A stretch of DNA of 34,367 bases from Alphaproteobacteria bacterium (GCA_021325215.1 JAJPHO010000152.1:1-34367), one strand, 5' to 3'. Shown: positions 11,289 to 19,913, numbered from the stretch's first letter. Numbers and translations are program-made. Notes: a model not told the origin generated them from the letters alone.

Positions 11289-12500
11289 ATGCGAATCCTG
11301 ACGCTTTCCACGCTTTATCCCGATGCGCACCGTCCGGTCCACGGCATCTTCGTCGAGAACCGCCTGCGCCATCTGGTGGCCAGCGGACTGATCGAGAGCC
11401 GGGTCGTGGCGCCGGTTCCCTGGGCCCCTTTCTTCAGCCGGTTCGCCGAGCTGGCGGCGATTCCCGCCGAGGAGGTCCGGCATGGAATTCCGGTGCATCA
11501 TCCGCGCTATGCCGTCATTCCCAAGGTCGGGATGAGCGCTGCGCCGCTGCTGATCTATCGGGCCTTGCGCTCCTTCCTGCCGCTTCTGCTGGAAAAGTAT
11601 GGGGATGTCGATCTGATCGATGCCCACTATTTCTATCCGGACGGCGTCGCGGCGGTGATGCTGGCCAGATTGCTGGACAAGCCGGTGGTGATCACCGCGC
11701 GGGGGACCGACATCAATCTGATCCCGCGCCATCGGCTGCCGCGTCGGCAAATTCTGTGGGCGGCCCGCCATGCCAGCGGGATGGTCGCGGTCTGTCAGGC
11801 GCTGAAGGAGGCGATGGTGGCCCTGGGCATCCCGGAGCACCGGATACGCGTCCTGGCCAATGGCGTCGATCTTGCGCAATTTCAGCCCCGCCCGAGGGAG
11901 GAGGCCCGGCGCCGGTGGGCGCTGCAGGGCCCGACTCTGCTGTCGGTCGGGCATCTCATTCCCCGCAAAGGGCATGATCTGGTCATTCGCAGCCTGACCG
12001 AGCTGGCCGGGGTTTCGTTGGTAATCGCCGGCGAAGGGCCGGAGCGGGCCGCGCTGGCGCGGCTCGCCAGGGATCTGGGGGTGGCGGAGCGGGTGCGTTT
12101 TTGCGGCGTGGTGGCGCATGGCGATCTTGCGGAACTCTACTGCGCCGCCGATGCGCTGGTCCTGGCCTCCTCGCGCGAGGGATGGGCCAATGTGCTGCTC
12201 GAATCGATGGCCTGCGGAACACCGGTCATCGCCAGCAATGTCTGGGGAAATTCCGAGGTGGTGGCCGCCAAGGCTGCCGGATTGCTGGTTCAGCGGACAC
12301 CGGCTTCGATCGCCGAGGCGGCCAGAAAGCTTTTCGCCGAGCCGATCTGCCGGGCCGAGACGCGGCTTTACGCCGAAGGGTTCGGCTGGGAGGCCACTAC
12401 GGCCGGGCAGCTCGATCTGTTCCGCCGCGCGATCGCGGCCCATCCCGGCGCCGTCGCCGCGCGCCGGCGCGCGATGCCGGACCGGATGCGGCTGGAATGA
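11289..12500 (+). CDS. Glycosyltransferase, GT4 family
   Basis: A 403-residue cytoplasmic GT-B glycosyltransferase. The N-terminal Rossmann domain has LTLSTLYPDAHRPVHGIFVE and a DLIDAHYFYPDG stretch. The C-terminal nucleotide-sugar domain has LLSVGHLIPRKGHDLVIRSL, VIAGEGPER, and the EX7E donor-site motif in SREGWANVLLESMACGTPV. The configuration is that of retaining GT4 enzymes, which add a sugar to a lipid-linked acceptor; donor and acceptor cannot be told from sequence. A purine-rich AGGAGCACCGGGCG precedes the ATG. Its stop overlaps the exosortase start by ATGA, placing it firmly in the operon. Confidence 0.9.
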   Translation: MRILTLSTLYPDAHRPVHGIFVENRLRHLVASGLIESRVVAPVPWAPFFSRFAELAAIPAEEVRHGIPVHHPRYAVIPKVGMSAAPLLIYRALRSFLPLLLEKYGDVDLIDAHYFYPDGVAAVMLARLLDKPVVITARGTDINLIPRHRLPRRQILWAARHASGMVAVCQALKEAMVALGIPEHRIRVLANGVDLAQFQPRPREEARRRWALQGPTLLSVGHLIPRKGHDLVIRSLTELAGVSLVIAGEGPERAALARLARDLGVAERVRFCGVVAHGDLAELYCAADALVLASSREGWANVLLESMACGTPVIASNVWGNSEVVAAKAAGLLVQRTPASIAEAARKLFAEPICRAETRLYAEGFGWEATTAGQLDLFRRAIAAHPGAVAARRRAMPDRMRLE

Positions 12501-14017
12501 GCGGCTCGCAACGGTTGGGCGACGAGGCCGCGGCGTCCGGCATCGCGCCGCTCGGACTGAGCGCGATGGTGCTCATCAGCTGCGGCGCGATATTGGCGAT
12601 CTTTTCCGCGGACAGTTTGGCGGCTTTGGTCCTCTGGAGCGGCAATTCGGCCTACAGCTACTGCTTTCTGATCGCCCCGATCAGTCTTTTCCTGCTTTAT
12701 GCCAGCCGTGCCGATCTGCGCCTGATCGAGCCGCGTCCCTCCCTGGCCGGCGCCGGGGTTTTTCTCGCTTGCCTCGGTCTGTGGGCGGCGGGGCAGGCGG
12801 CGGCGATCACCGAGATCCGCCAATTCGCCGTCGTCGGCATGCTGCAGGGCGTGGTATTGGGCCTGCTGGGCCGGCGTTTTTACCGCCGGGCGGCCTTCGC
12901 CCTGCTCTATCTGTTCCTGATGGTGCCGACCGCCGGGCTGCTGCTGGCTCCGTTGCAGGACATCACCACGGCGCTGGCCGCATCCCTCTTGGGCCTGAGC
13001 GGAATTCCCGTGCTGACCGGCCGCCATGTGATCGAGGTCCCGCACGGCCTCTATCAGGTGGCACCGGGCTGTGCCGGGTTGAACTTTCTGCTGTCCTCCC
13101 TGGCGCTGTCCTTGCTCTATGGCTGGATGATGTTTCGCGGCTGGGCCAAACGGGCGGCCTGCGTCGCCGCCGCGCTCGGCCTGGCGATCGCGACCAATGC
13201 GGTGCGGGTCTTCGGCATCATTTGGCTGGCCGAGGCGACGGACCGGAAAATCGATATCGTCGACGATCACCTGCTTTATGGCTGGGGGGTCTATGCGGCC
13301 ACGATGCTCCCGGCGGTCCTGCTGGCTTCGCTTTTCCGCGACGCGCCGGAATTCGTCCGCCGCCCGGCGATCCGATCGGTTCGCGTCTCCCTGCCTTGGG
13401 CGGTCCTGTTGATCGCGCCGCCGGTCCTGGCCTTGGCCGCGGGCCTGCTCCATGCCTGGCTTTCCGCGGCGACTGCCGGAGATTTCGGCCCCGTCCGGCT
13501 GACGCTGCCCGACGCGGCCGGAGAATGGCGCAGCACCGAGGTTCCGCCGCCGCTCCCTTCATCGGCGGATGGCGCCGCGCAAGCCCTCTATCGCCGCGGC
13601 GACAGCACGGTGGAGCTGGGGATCGCCTATTTCTGGCGTCAGAGGCAAGGCCACAAGATCGGCGAGGTGGTGGCGGATCTGGCGGGGCAAGGCTATTGGC
13701 GCGTCGAGAGCGAAGAGCCGGACCGGGTGGTGCTCGGCTCCTTGCCGGTCGCGGTGCGGGCGGTTCACCTCAGCCACAATGACAGACGGCGCCTGATCTG
13801 GTTTTTCGTCTGGATCGGTGGACGCCACACCGCCAGCCTCCTGGCCGCCCGGCTGCTGGGCGCCGCGTCGGTGCTGGGCGGCGATGCGCGCTCGGCCCTG
13901 GTGACCTTGTCCGTGGCCGACGACGGCGATGCGGCTCGCGCCGCTCTTCAGGATTTCTGCCGCAAGGCGATCTTTATCGACCCGGTCCTGGCCGGGGCGA
14001 CCCCCGGCAGCGGCTGA
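12497..14017 (+). CDS. xrtA: Exosortase A with fused C-terminal EpsI domain
   Basis: A 506-residue protein. Residues 20-320 hold about eight membrane helices typical of exosortase (EpsH). The conserved catalytic triad is visible: Cys192 (in APGCAGLNFLL), Arg237 (in TNAVRVFGI) and His258 (in DDHLLYGWG). A final membrane helix near 305-325 leads into a periplasmic domain of about 180 residues resembling EpsI (DUF3485), with YRRGDSTVELGIAYFWRQ. Exosortases are cysteine transpeptidase-like inner-membrane enzymes that recognise C-terminal PEP-CTERM signals and process the protein for surface anchoring; EpsI is needed for polymer production but its activity is unclear. The ATG at 12497 overlaps the upstream stop by ATGA. 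A compatible substrate is encoded at 20274-20972. Confidence 0.94.
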   Translation: MSGSQRLGDEAAASGIAPLGLSAMVLISCGAILAIFSADSLAALVLWSGNSAYSYCFLIAPISLFLLYASRADLRLIEPRPSLAGAGVFLACLGLWAAGQAAAITEIRQFAVVGMLQGVVLGLLGRRFYRRAAFALLYLFLMVPTAGLLLAPLQDITTALAASLLGLSGIPVLTGRHVIEVPHGLYQVAPGCAGLNFLLSSLALSLLYGWMMFRGWAKRAACVAAALGLAIATNAVRVFGIIWLAEATDRKIDIVDDHLLYGWGVYAATMLPAVLLASLFRDAPEFVRRPAIRSVRVSLPWAVLLIAPPVLALAAGLLHAWLSAATAGDFGPVRLTLPDAAGEWRSTEVPPPLPSSADGAAQALYRRGDSTVELGIAYFWRQRQGHKIGEVVADLAGQGYWRVESEEPDRVVLGSLPVAVRAVHLSHNDRRRLIWFFVWIGGRHTASLLAARLLGAASVLGGDARSALVTLSVADDGDAARAALQDFCRKAIFIDPVLAGATPGSG

Positions 14018-14030
14018 ATCGAGGATAATC

Positions 14031-15917
14031 ATGTGTGGTCTCGCCGGAATCTTCGATAGCCGCGCGCCGGCGCCGGTCTCGCTCACCCTGCTGACCGCGA
14101 TGCGCGATCGCCTGCGGCATCGGGGCCCCGATGGAGCCGGCCACTATCGGGGGCGCGGCATCGGTCTGGCTCATCGGAGATTGGCCATCGTCGATGTGGA
14201 AGGCGGACAGCAGCCTCTGTTCAATGAGGACGGTAGCGTCGTCGTGGTGTTCAACGGAGAAATCTACAATTTCCGCGAACTGACGGCCGAACTCGAAGCG
14301 CTCGGCCATCGGTTCCGCACCCGCAGCGATACGGAAGTGATCGTCCATGGCTGGGAGGAGTGGGGCGCCGACTGCGTCCGGCGCTTTTCCGGCATGTTCG
14401 CTTTCGCCCTGTGGGACGAGACCCGCCAAACGCTGATGCTGGCCCGCGACCGGCTGGGCAAGAAGCCGCTTTATTATACCGAGCTGGCCGATGGACGAGT
14501 GCTGTTCGGGTCCGAACTCAAAGCCTTGCTGGCCTGCCCCGAGACCAGCCGCCGGATCGATCCTGCCGCCATCGAGGATTATCTCTGCTTCGGCTATGTG
14601 CCCGATCCCGCCTCCATCTATGCCGGCGTCGCGAAACTGCCGCCGGCTCACCATCTGGTGTGGCGCCGCGGCGCGCGGCCGGTGATGGAATGCTATTGGC
14701 GCGTCAGCATGGGCGAGGACGGCCCCCGGGACCCCGACGAAGCCTCATCGGCCCTGATCGAGAGATTGGGGCAATCGGTCGGAGCCCGGCTGATTTCCGA
14801 GGTGCCGATCGGCGCCTTTCTATCCGGCGGCGTTGATTCCAGCGGCGTGGTGGCGATGATGGCCGAACTGGCCGACGAGCCGGTCAAGACATTCAGCATC
14901 GCCTTCGACAGCCCCGGTTTCGACGAGTCCGGCCATGCGCGGGTGGTCGCCGATCGCTATGCCACGGATCACCATGTCGGTACCGCCGATCCCGCCGACA
15001 TTGGCATGATCGACCGGCTGGCCGGAATCTTCGACGAGCCTTTCGGCGACAATTCCGCCCTGCCGACCCTTCAGGTCTGCATGCTCGCCCGGAGCCGCGT
15101 GACCGTCGCCTTGAGCGGCGATGGCGGCGACGAGCTGTTAGGCGGCTATCGGCGCTATGCCTGGCATCAGCGCGAGGACCGCATTCGGCGGTATCTTCCC
15201 GCCCTGCTGCGCCGGCCCTTGTTCGGCGGGCTGGGGGCGATCTATCCGCGGCTCGGCAGGGCGCCGCGCTGGATGCGGGCCAAAACCACTTTTCAGGAAC
15301 TGGCGATGGACTCGGCCGAGGCTTATTGCCACAGCGTGTCGGTGATATCGGCGCCGCTGCGGCAGTATCTTTACAGCGATGCGCTGCGCAGGGATCTGCA
15401 GGGATATCGCGCCGTGGACGCTTTGCGGCGCCATATGAGCGAGGCGGGTAGCGACAACCCGCTTCTGCAGGCCCAATATGCCGACATGAAAATGTGGCTG
15501 GCGGGCGACATTCTGGTCAAGGTCGACCGCGCCAGCATGGCGGTATCTCTCGAAGTCCGCGCGCCGCTGCTCGATCACCAGCTGGTGGAATGGGCCGCCC
15601 GTCTGCCGGCGGGGCTCAAGATCCGCGGCGGCCAGGGTAAATTCATCCTGAAACGGGCCTTGGAGCCGAAGGTTCCTGGCGATCTGCTCTACCGCGCCAA
15701 GCAAGGTTTTTCAGCGCCTCTCGCCGCCTGGTTCCGCGGACCGCTGGCGGGCCGCATCGACGAGGCCGCCGCCCGGCTCGGCAAGTCGGGCTATTTCAAG
15801 GGCGAGCGGATCGTGGAACTGATCGATCAGCATCGCTCCGGCGCCGTCGATCATGGCGCCGCCCTATGGTCCTTGCTGATGTTCGACGGCTTTCTGGCCC
15901 ATCATGCAGCGCTCTAG
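14031..15917 (+). CDS. XrtA-associated amidotransferase (asparagine synthetase-like)
   Basis: A 628-residue glutamine-dependent amidotransferase of the exosortase-A-associated group (TIGR03108). The N-terminal class II glutaminase begins MCGLAGIF, with catalytic Cys2 after Met removal, and has LRHRGPDGAG and LAHRRLAIVD. The synthetase domain has the pyrophosphate-binding motif FLSGGVDSSGVV and SGDGGDELLGGYRRY. Family members in polysaccharide loci are believed to amidate a sugar carboxyl or a related group rather than make free asparagine, but the substrate is not known. GAGGA (14021-14025) lies 5 bases before the ATG. It is the last gene of the first operon and ends one base from the stop of the convergent glycosyltransferase gene. 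Confidence 0.9.
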   Translation: MCGLAGIFDSRAPAPVSLTLLTAMRDRLRHRGPDGAGHYRGRGIGLAHRRLAIVDVEGGQQPLFNEDGSVVVVFNGEIYNFRELTAELEALGHRFRTRSDTEVIVHGWEEWGADCVRRFSGMFAFALWDETRQTLMLARDRLGKKPLYYTELADGRVLFGSELKALLACPETSRRIDPAAIEDYLCFGYVPDPASIYAGVAKLPPAHHLVWRRGARPVMECYWRVSMGEDGPRDPDEASSALIERLGQSVGARLISEVPIGAFLSGGVDSSGVVAMMAELADEPVKTFSIAFDSPGFDESGHARVVADRYATDHHVGTADPADIGMIDRLAGIFDEPFGDNSALPTLQVCMLARSRVTVALSGDGGDELLGGYRRYAWHQREDRIRRYLPALLRRPLFGGLGAIYPRLGRAPRWMRAKTTFQELAMDSAEAYCHSVSVISAPLRQYLYSDALRRDLQGYRAVDALRRHMSEAGSDNPLLQAQYADMKMWLAGDILVKVDRASMAVSLEVRAPLLDHQLVEWAARLPAGLKIRGGQGKFILKRALEPKVPGDLLYRAKQGFSAPLAAWFRGPLAGRIDEAAARLGKSGYFKGERIVELIDQHRSGAVDHGAALWSLLMFDGFLAHHAAL

Positions 15918-15918
15918 C

Positions 15919-17046
15919 TCAGCCATCGAACAAGGCGGCGTATCTCCGGAACATGCTGTCCTGATCGTAATGGGCCCGCACATGGAGGCGATTGCCTTCG
16001 CCGAGCGCGGCGCGGCGGGCAGGGTCTTCCAGCAGCGTGGCCATGGCGCCGGCCAGCCTGTCGGCGCTGGGGGGCACGATAAACGCCCGGTTTTCCGCCG
16101 AGACCATCTCGGCCACGTCCCCGACACCGACCGCGGCGACCGGCAAACCCGCCGCCATGGCTTCCAGAATGCTGAAGGGCATCTGTTCGGTGTCGGAGGA
16201 CAAGGCAAAGATGTCGAACGCGCCGATGATCCGCTCGGGCTGCGCCATCGCGCCGGTGAACAGGATGCGGGACCCCAGGCTGAGAGCGTCACCCAGGATC
16301 TGCAGCTTTTCTCGCTCGACCCCGTCGCCGACGATCACCAGCCGGGCCGGCCGCTCGAACGGCAAGCGGGCGAAGGCGCGAATCATCCGGGAGAGATTTT
16401 TTTCCGGCCGCAGCGCGGCGACGGTTCCGATCACCAACTCATCTTCCGTGCGGCGCACCATCGCCAGCACCTCGGGATCGGGGGAGACTGCGAAGCGCGC
16501 GCAATCGATGCCGTTCGGCACGTAGGACAGGCGCTGCGACGGCAGATGCCAGTCGTCACGGGCGATGTCGAGCAGCGTCTTCGAGGGCAGGACGAGCCGG
16601 CTGTGCGGCGACAGCACCAGACGGCGGAATATCGCCCGCCGGCGAAATCCCGCTGTGGCGGATTCGTCCGGACCGAAGCCGTCTTCGATATGGAGATGGC
16701 GGCAAAGAGGAACGATATTGGCCAGCGCCCATTCGATCGCCCCCCAATTATAGGTGATCAGCAGGTCGGGCTTGACCGTCTTCAACAGGCCGCGAAGGGC
16801 GAAGAAATTCCGCGCGGTGCGGTTTTTCGGCACCGGGAAGTCGAGGATTTCACAAGGGGTGTCCTTCTCGATACGGGCCTGACAGCCGGCCTTGCCGTTC
16901 ATCGCGACGACCAGATGGCGGTAACGCCCGCCGTGATGATTGGCGAGGGCTGCGAAACGAAGTTGGGAGCCGCCGATCTCGAAGCTCGGAAAGGCATGCA
17001 GCAGGATTTTGGCGGGCCGATGCGCGTTCAGGTCGGGGCAGGACAT
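15919..17046 (-). CDS. Glycosyltransferase, GT4 family
   Basis: A 375-residue GT-B glycosyltransferase. The N-terminal loop is KILLHAFPSFEIGGSQ, followed by LLITYNWGAIEWA. The C-terminal domain has VPNGID, VAALRPEKNLSRMIRAF, VIVGDGVER and the donor-site motif SSDTEQMPFSILEAMAAGLP. These are standard GT4 features; specificity is unknown. The open frame extends further upstream, but the first fold element begins only 12 residues after Met at 17046, so that start is chosen. No good ribosome site is seen before it. Start codons of this gene and the divergent acyltransferase gene are only 11 bases apart, so the promoter must lie inside the neighbour's coding sequence. Confidence 0.88.
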   Translation of the reverse strand: MSCPDLNAHRPAKILLHAFPSFEIGGSQLRFAALANHHGGRYRHLVVAMNGKAGCQARIEKDTPCEILDFPVPKNRTARNFFALRGLLKTVKPDLLITYNWGAIEWALANIVPLCRHLHIEDGFGPDESATAGFRRRAIFRRLVLSPHSRLVLPSKTLLDIARDDWHLPSQRLSYVPNGIDCARFAVSPDPEVLAMVRRTEDELVIGTVAALRPEKNLSRMIRAFARLPFERPARLVIVGDGVEREKLQILGDALSLGSRILFTGAMAQPERIIGAFDIFALSSDTEQMPFSILEAMAAGLPVAAVGVGDVAEMVSAENRAFIVPPSADRLAGAMATLLEDPARRAALGEGNRLHVRAHYDQDSMFRRYAALFDG

Positions 17047-17057
17047 GGGGCATCCGG

Positions 17058-18209
17058 ATGGTGAGTATGATGACGGACGACCGTGGCACGGATGGGATCG
17101 AGAGCGATGTCTCCTTTCGCACAGGATTGACCATCGACCAGATTGGCGCGCTTTGGCGGCCGCTCGAGGAGGCGGCCAATCCGTCCTTCTTCCTGTCCTG
17201 GGCGTGGGTAGGGTGCTGGCTGCGGCAGACCGGCCTCCCGCCCAGTCTGCTTCTGGCGCATCGCAATGGGACATTGGTCGGATTGGCGCTGCTGCACGCC
17301 AACAAGGGCGATCTGCACCTGACCTCGTCCGGGAAGGCCGATTTCGATTCGATTTTCGTCGAATATAACGGCTTCCTCGCGGCCGCCCGCCATCTGCCGG
17401 AGGTATCGCTCGCCTTCCAGGCCTTCCTGGCGGATCGACGTTGGAGCAAGCTTCATCTTCCCGGTGTGGCCGGGGCCGGGAGCGGCTGGGGGCAAAGCGG
17501 CCGCTTTGCCGTGGCGGAAACCATCCGGGCCGCCCCTTTCGCCGATCTGGACGAGTTGCGCCGTACCAAGCGGGCCTATCTCGAGTCGCGCAGCAGCAAT
17601 TTCCGCCAGCAGGTCCGCCGGTCTTTGCGGCTGTTCGAGGAACGCGGTCCGGTGATCCTCGAGCGGGCATCCAGCCTCGATGAGGCCCGGGCGATCTTCG
17701 ACGAGCTCAAGCACCTGCACCAGCTGAGCTGGCAAAGCCGCGGCCGGCCGGGCGCCTTCGCGGTCGCGTTCTTCGAGCGGTTTCACCGCGCGCTGCTGGA
17801 GGAATCCTGGCCGGCGAACCGTATCGATCTGCTGCGGCTGCGAGTCGGGGATACGGTGACGGGATGTCTCTATAACTTCATCCAGGGCGGCGAGGTCTAT
17901 GCCTATCAGAGCGGCTTCATCCGGGAGTCCGACCCGCGCTGCAAACCGGGGCTGGTGGCGCATGTATTGGCCGCCGAGCACTATCTCGCCGCCGGTTTCA
18001 ATCGCTATCTCCTGCTCGCCGGGGACAGCCGATACAAGACGAGTCTCTCGAGCGGGGAAGACCGGCTGCGCTGGCTGGTGATCCGCCGCGCCGGATGGGT
18101 CAGGCGGACAGCACGCGCCGTCCGCTCAATTGTCCGGAGACACCAGCCCGTTGCGGATGGCATAGCGGACCAGGCCGGTGACTTCGTGAATATCCAGTCG
18201 CTCCATTAG
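17058..18209 (+). CDS. BioF2/CelD-like acyltransferase (Acetyltransf_6 type)
   Basis: A protein of up to 383 residues resembling the GNAT-fold proteins grouped as BioF2-like or CelD/BcsL (PF13480). Typical elements are SFFLSWAWVGCWLRQ near residue 43, a middle stretch of basic and aromatic residues (SSNFRQQVRRSLRLFEERG), and the C-terminal half with YNFIQGGEVYAYQSGF and a closing FNRYLLLAGDSRYKTSL. Such proteins occur in capsule and cellulose loci, probably acylating sugars or precursors, but the reaction is unproven. The start could be ATG 17058, 17067 or 17070, and no strong ribosome site decides it. The last 84 bases overlap the convergent response-regulator gene, and the C-terminal 27 or so residues look unlike a folded domain. 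Confidence 0.75.
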   Translation: MVSMMTDDRGTDGIESDVSFRTGLTIDQIGALWRPLEEAANPSFFLSWAWVGCWLRQTGLPPSLLLAHRNGTLVGLALLHANKGDLHLTSSGKADFDSIFVEYNGFLAAARHLPEVSLAFQAFLADRRWSKLHLPGVAGAGSGWGQSGRFAVAETIRAAPFADLDELRRTKRAYLESRSSNFRQQVRRSLRLFEERGPVILERASSLDEARAIFDELKHLHQLSWQSRGRPGAFAVAFFERFHRALLEESWPANRIDLLRLRVGDTVTGCLYNFIQGGEVYAYQSGFIRESDPRCKPGLVAHVLAAEHYLAAGFNRYLLLAGDSRYKTSLSSGEDRLRWLVIRRAGWVRRTARAVRSIVRRHQPVADGIADQAGDFVNIQSLH

Positions 18210-18779
18210 GCTGGCGCGATGGGATTCGATGGTTTTGATGCTTGCCGCGAGCCGGTGGGCGATCTGCTTGCTGGAATTGCCTTCGGCGATTAGCTGCAGA
18301 ATTTCGCGTTGCCGCGGCGTCAGATTTTCAAGGGAAGATTTCTGCTGATCGCCATTGACGAGAAAGACCTCGACGACATGTTTCGATATTATGGGGCTGA
18401 GATAGATTTCTCCGCGCGCCACCGATTTGATGGCGAATTCGAGTTCGCTCTCGGTCGAGGCCTTCAACAGATAGCCCGACGCCCCGGCGCGAAGCGCGGG
18501 AAGCACATAATGCTCGCTGGCATGCATCGACAGGACGATGACGCGGACATTGGTGCGTTCCTTGACGATGCGCCGGGTCGCTTCCAGGCCGTTGAGCCCC
18601 GCCATGGCGATATCCATCAAAACGATGTCCGGACGCAGCTTGTCTGCCAAATCGACCGCTTCCTGACCATCGCAGGCTTCCGCAATGACCGTCATTTCCT
18701 CGAAATCACTAATAAGCGATCTAAGGCTTACCCGCACCAGATGGTGGTCATCGGCAAGAATGATTCTAATTTTGCTCAT
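18126..18779 (-). CDS. NarL/LuxR-family response regulator
   Basis: A 217-residue two-domain regulator. The receiver starts IRIILADDHHLVR, with the acidic pair Asp10/Asp11, phospho-acceptor Asp56 (DIVLMDIAMAG) and conserved Lys106 (GYLLKAS). The C-terminal LuxR-type helix-turn-helix includes LTPRQREILQLIAEGNSSKQ and KTIESHRASLMERLDI. All phosphorylation residues are intact. It is not preceded by an intact kinase gene. The upstream neighbour is a hybrid-kinase-like protein without an ATP-binding domain, so its phosphodonor is probably elsewhere. A good sigma-70 promoter lies just upstream (18816-18844). Targets are unknown. Confidence 0.93.
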   Translation of the reverse strand: MSKIRIILADDHHLVRVSLRSLISDFEEMTVIAEACDGQEAVDLADKLRPDIVLMDIAMAGLNGLEATRRIVKERTNVRVIVLSMHASEHYVLPALRAGASGYLLKASTESELEFAIKSVARGEIYLSPIISKHVVEVFLVNGDQQKSSLENLTPRQREILQLIAEGNSSKQIAHRLAASIKTIESHRASLMERLDIHEVTGLVRYAIRNGLVSPDN

Positions 18780-18815
18780 CTCTGATCAGCAATCGTCAAA
18801 TTACTATTAGATGGT

Positions 18816-18844
18816 ATTATAAATTTATTTACAGTTTTTATCAA
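18816..18844 (-). promoter_or_regulatory. Sigma-70-type promoter of the response regulator
   Basis: On the minus strand TTGATA (18839-18844) and a perfect TATAAT (18816-18821) are separated by exactly 17 bases, giving a start near 18809 and a leader of about 30 bases before the ATG at 18779. The surrounding 105-bp gap (18780-18884) is strikingly AT-rich compared with the rest of the window. Confidence 0.7.
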
Positions 18845-18845
18845 T

Positions 18846-18870
18846 CAAAAATTTCTAATTGAGAATTTTG
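18846..18870. repeat. AT-rich imperfect inverted repeat
   Basis: CAAAAATTTCT and AGAATTTTG arms flank TAATTG within the AT-rich gap, just upstream of the -35 box and 15 bases beyond the stop of the kinase-like gene. It could be an operator or a weak AT-rich hairpin ending the upstream transcript. Confidence 0.3.
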
Positions 18871-18884
18871 TTTTGGTAAATCAG

Positions 18885-19913
18885 CTATTTTATTTTTGTA
18901 TTAAAAGTAATTGAGCGGACGGCGTGACGCAGATCAACCAATTCATATGGTTTTGGCAGGAACAGATCCGATTTGACGCAATTGGGCCGGTCCGAGGTGG
19001 AGATCATTTTTAGCGCGGGCCGGATCTCGAGGGCGGAGCGCCGCAGGCGATCGGCGTCGATGCCGTCCGAAGGGGCCTCGTCGGCGAGGAGCAGGTCGAC
19101 CGGCTGGGCTCGCAGAATGTCGAGCGCCGGTTGCGCGCTTGCCGCGCCCATGGCCCGATACCCCAGATCGGCCAGTTGCGTCGTCACGATTTGCCGCAGC
19201 GTGGCATTGCCTTCCACCACCAGCGCCATGCGTCCGGTCTCCAGTCGGCGCACCTCCAGCAGATCCGCTTGCGGGGTCGTCCGTAGCATCTGATTGAACA
19301 GCGTGCTGCAGCTCTGCGCCGCCTCAAGGGTCGTGCGCAGCCGCTCGCGGCCCTTCTGAGTGTCCCATCTGGTCCGGCCGAGGAGATTGAGACCCCAGAT
19401 GGCGACCATCAGCATATTGTTGAGGTCATGGGCGACGGGTCCGGAAAGCCGGCCGGGCTCGAACGGCCGGGCGCGCTGCGCGCCGCTTCGGTTGTCGGAG
19501 ATGTCGAGGCAGAGTCCGGCCAGTTTTGCCGGCTCTTTTCCTTCGCCGGGGATCAGCACCGCGTGATCGAGGAAGGTCCGCTCGGATTTGTCGGCACATC
19601 GCCAGCGATACTCCACCGACGATCGTCCCTCGGCCAAAACGGCGAGCGAATGGCTGCAGACCGCATCGACATCGTCCGGATGGACGCGAGCCATCCACAG
19701 AGTCCAATCTTCCTGAAAATCGCCGATGCCGAAGCCCAGCCGGCCGGCCATGAGCTCGCCGAAATAGCGTGGGCCTGGCAAGAGGCCGCTCCTATCGGAC
19801 TGATAGAGAACGATCGGCAAAGAGTCGAGAAGCGCCGCGCAGAACCGGGATTGAGGCGACGCGACGGCCAGGTCGGCGGCGCTGCGCCGAGCCTTTCCGC
19901 TTATCCGGTGCAC
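18885..19913 (-). CDS. Degenerate hybrid-kinase-like protein: PAS, H-box, receiver; no ATPase domain
   Basis: A protein of up to 342 residues. A PAS domain (about 24-140, with the PAS_3-like WTLWMARVHPDD) is followed by a dimerisation/H-box segment with PVAHDLNNMLM, His162 in the phospho-acceptor position. In hybrid kinases a HATPase domain of about 120 residues comes next. Here only about 20 residues (208-228) separate the helical segment from a receiver domain (229-340). The receiver keeps Asp278 and Lys321 but has Glu234-Gly235 in place of the usual acidic pair. The protein could therefore be a phosphotransfer or scaffold protein, but not an autophosphorylating kinase. The start is GTG 19913 with no clear ribosome site, so the true N-terminus is uncertain. 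The last codons are AT-rich. Confidence 0.7.
   Translation of the reverse strand: MHRISGKARRSAADLAVASPQSRFCAALLDSLPIVLYQSDRSGLLPGPRYFGELMAGRLGFGIGDFQEDWTLWMARVHPDDVDAVCSHSLAVLAEGRSSVEYRWRCADKSERTFLDHAVLIPGEGKEPAKLAGLCLDISDNRSGAQRARPFEPGRLSGPVAHDLNNMLMVAIWGLNLLGRTRWDTQKGRERLRTTLEAAQSCSTLFNQMLRTTPQADLLEVRRLETGRMALVVEGNATLRQIVTTQLADLGYRAMGAASAQPALDILRAQPVDLLLADEAPSDGIDADRLRRSALEIRPALKMISTSDRPNCVKSDLFLPKPYELVDLRHAVRSITFNTKIK

Noticed and set aside
15904-17064. Open frame on the plus strand opposite the second glycosyltransferase
   Set aside because: The minus strand shows full GT4 motifs; the plus-strand product has none.
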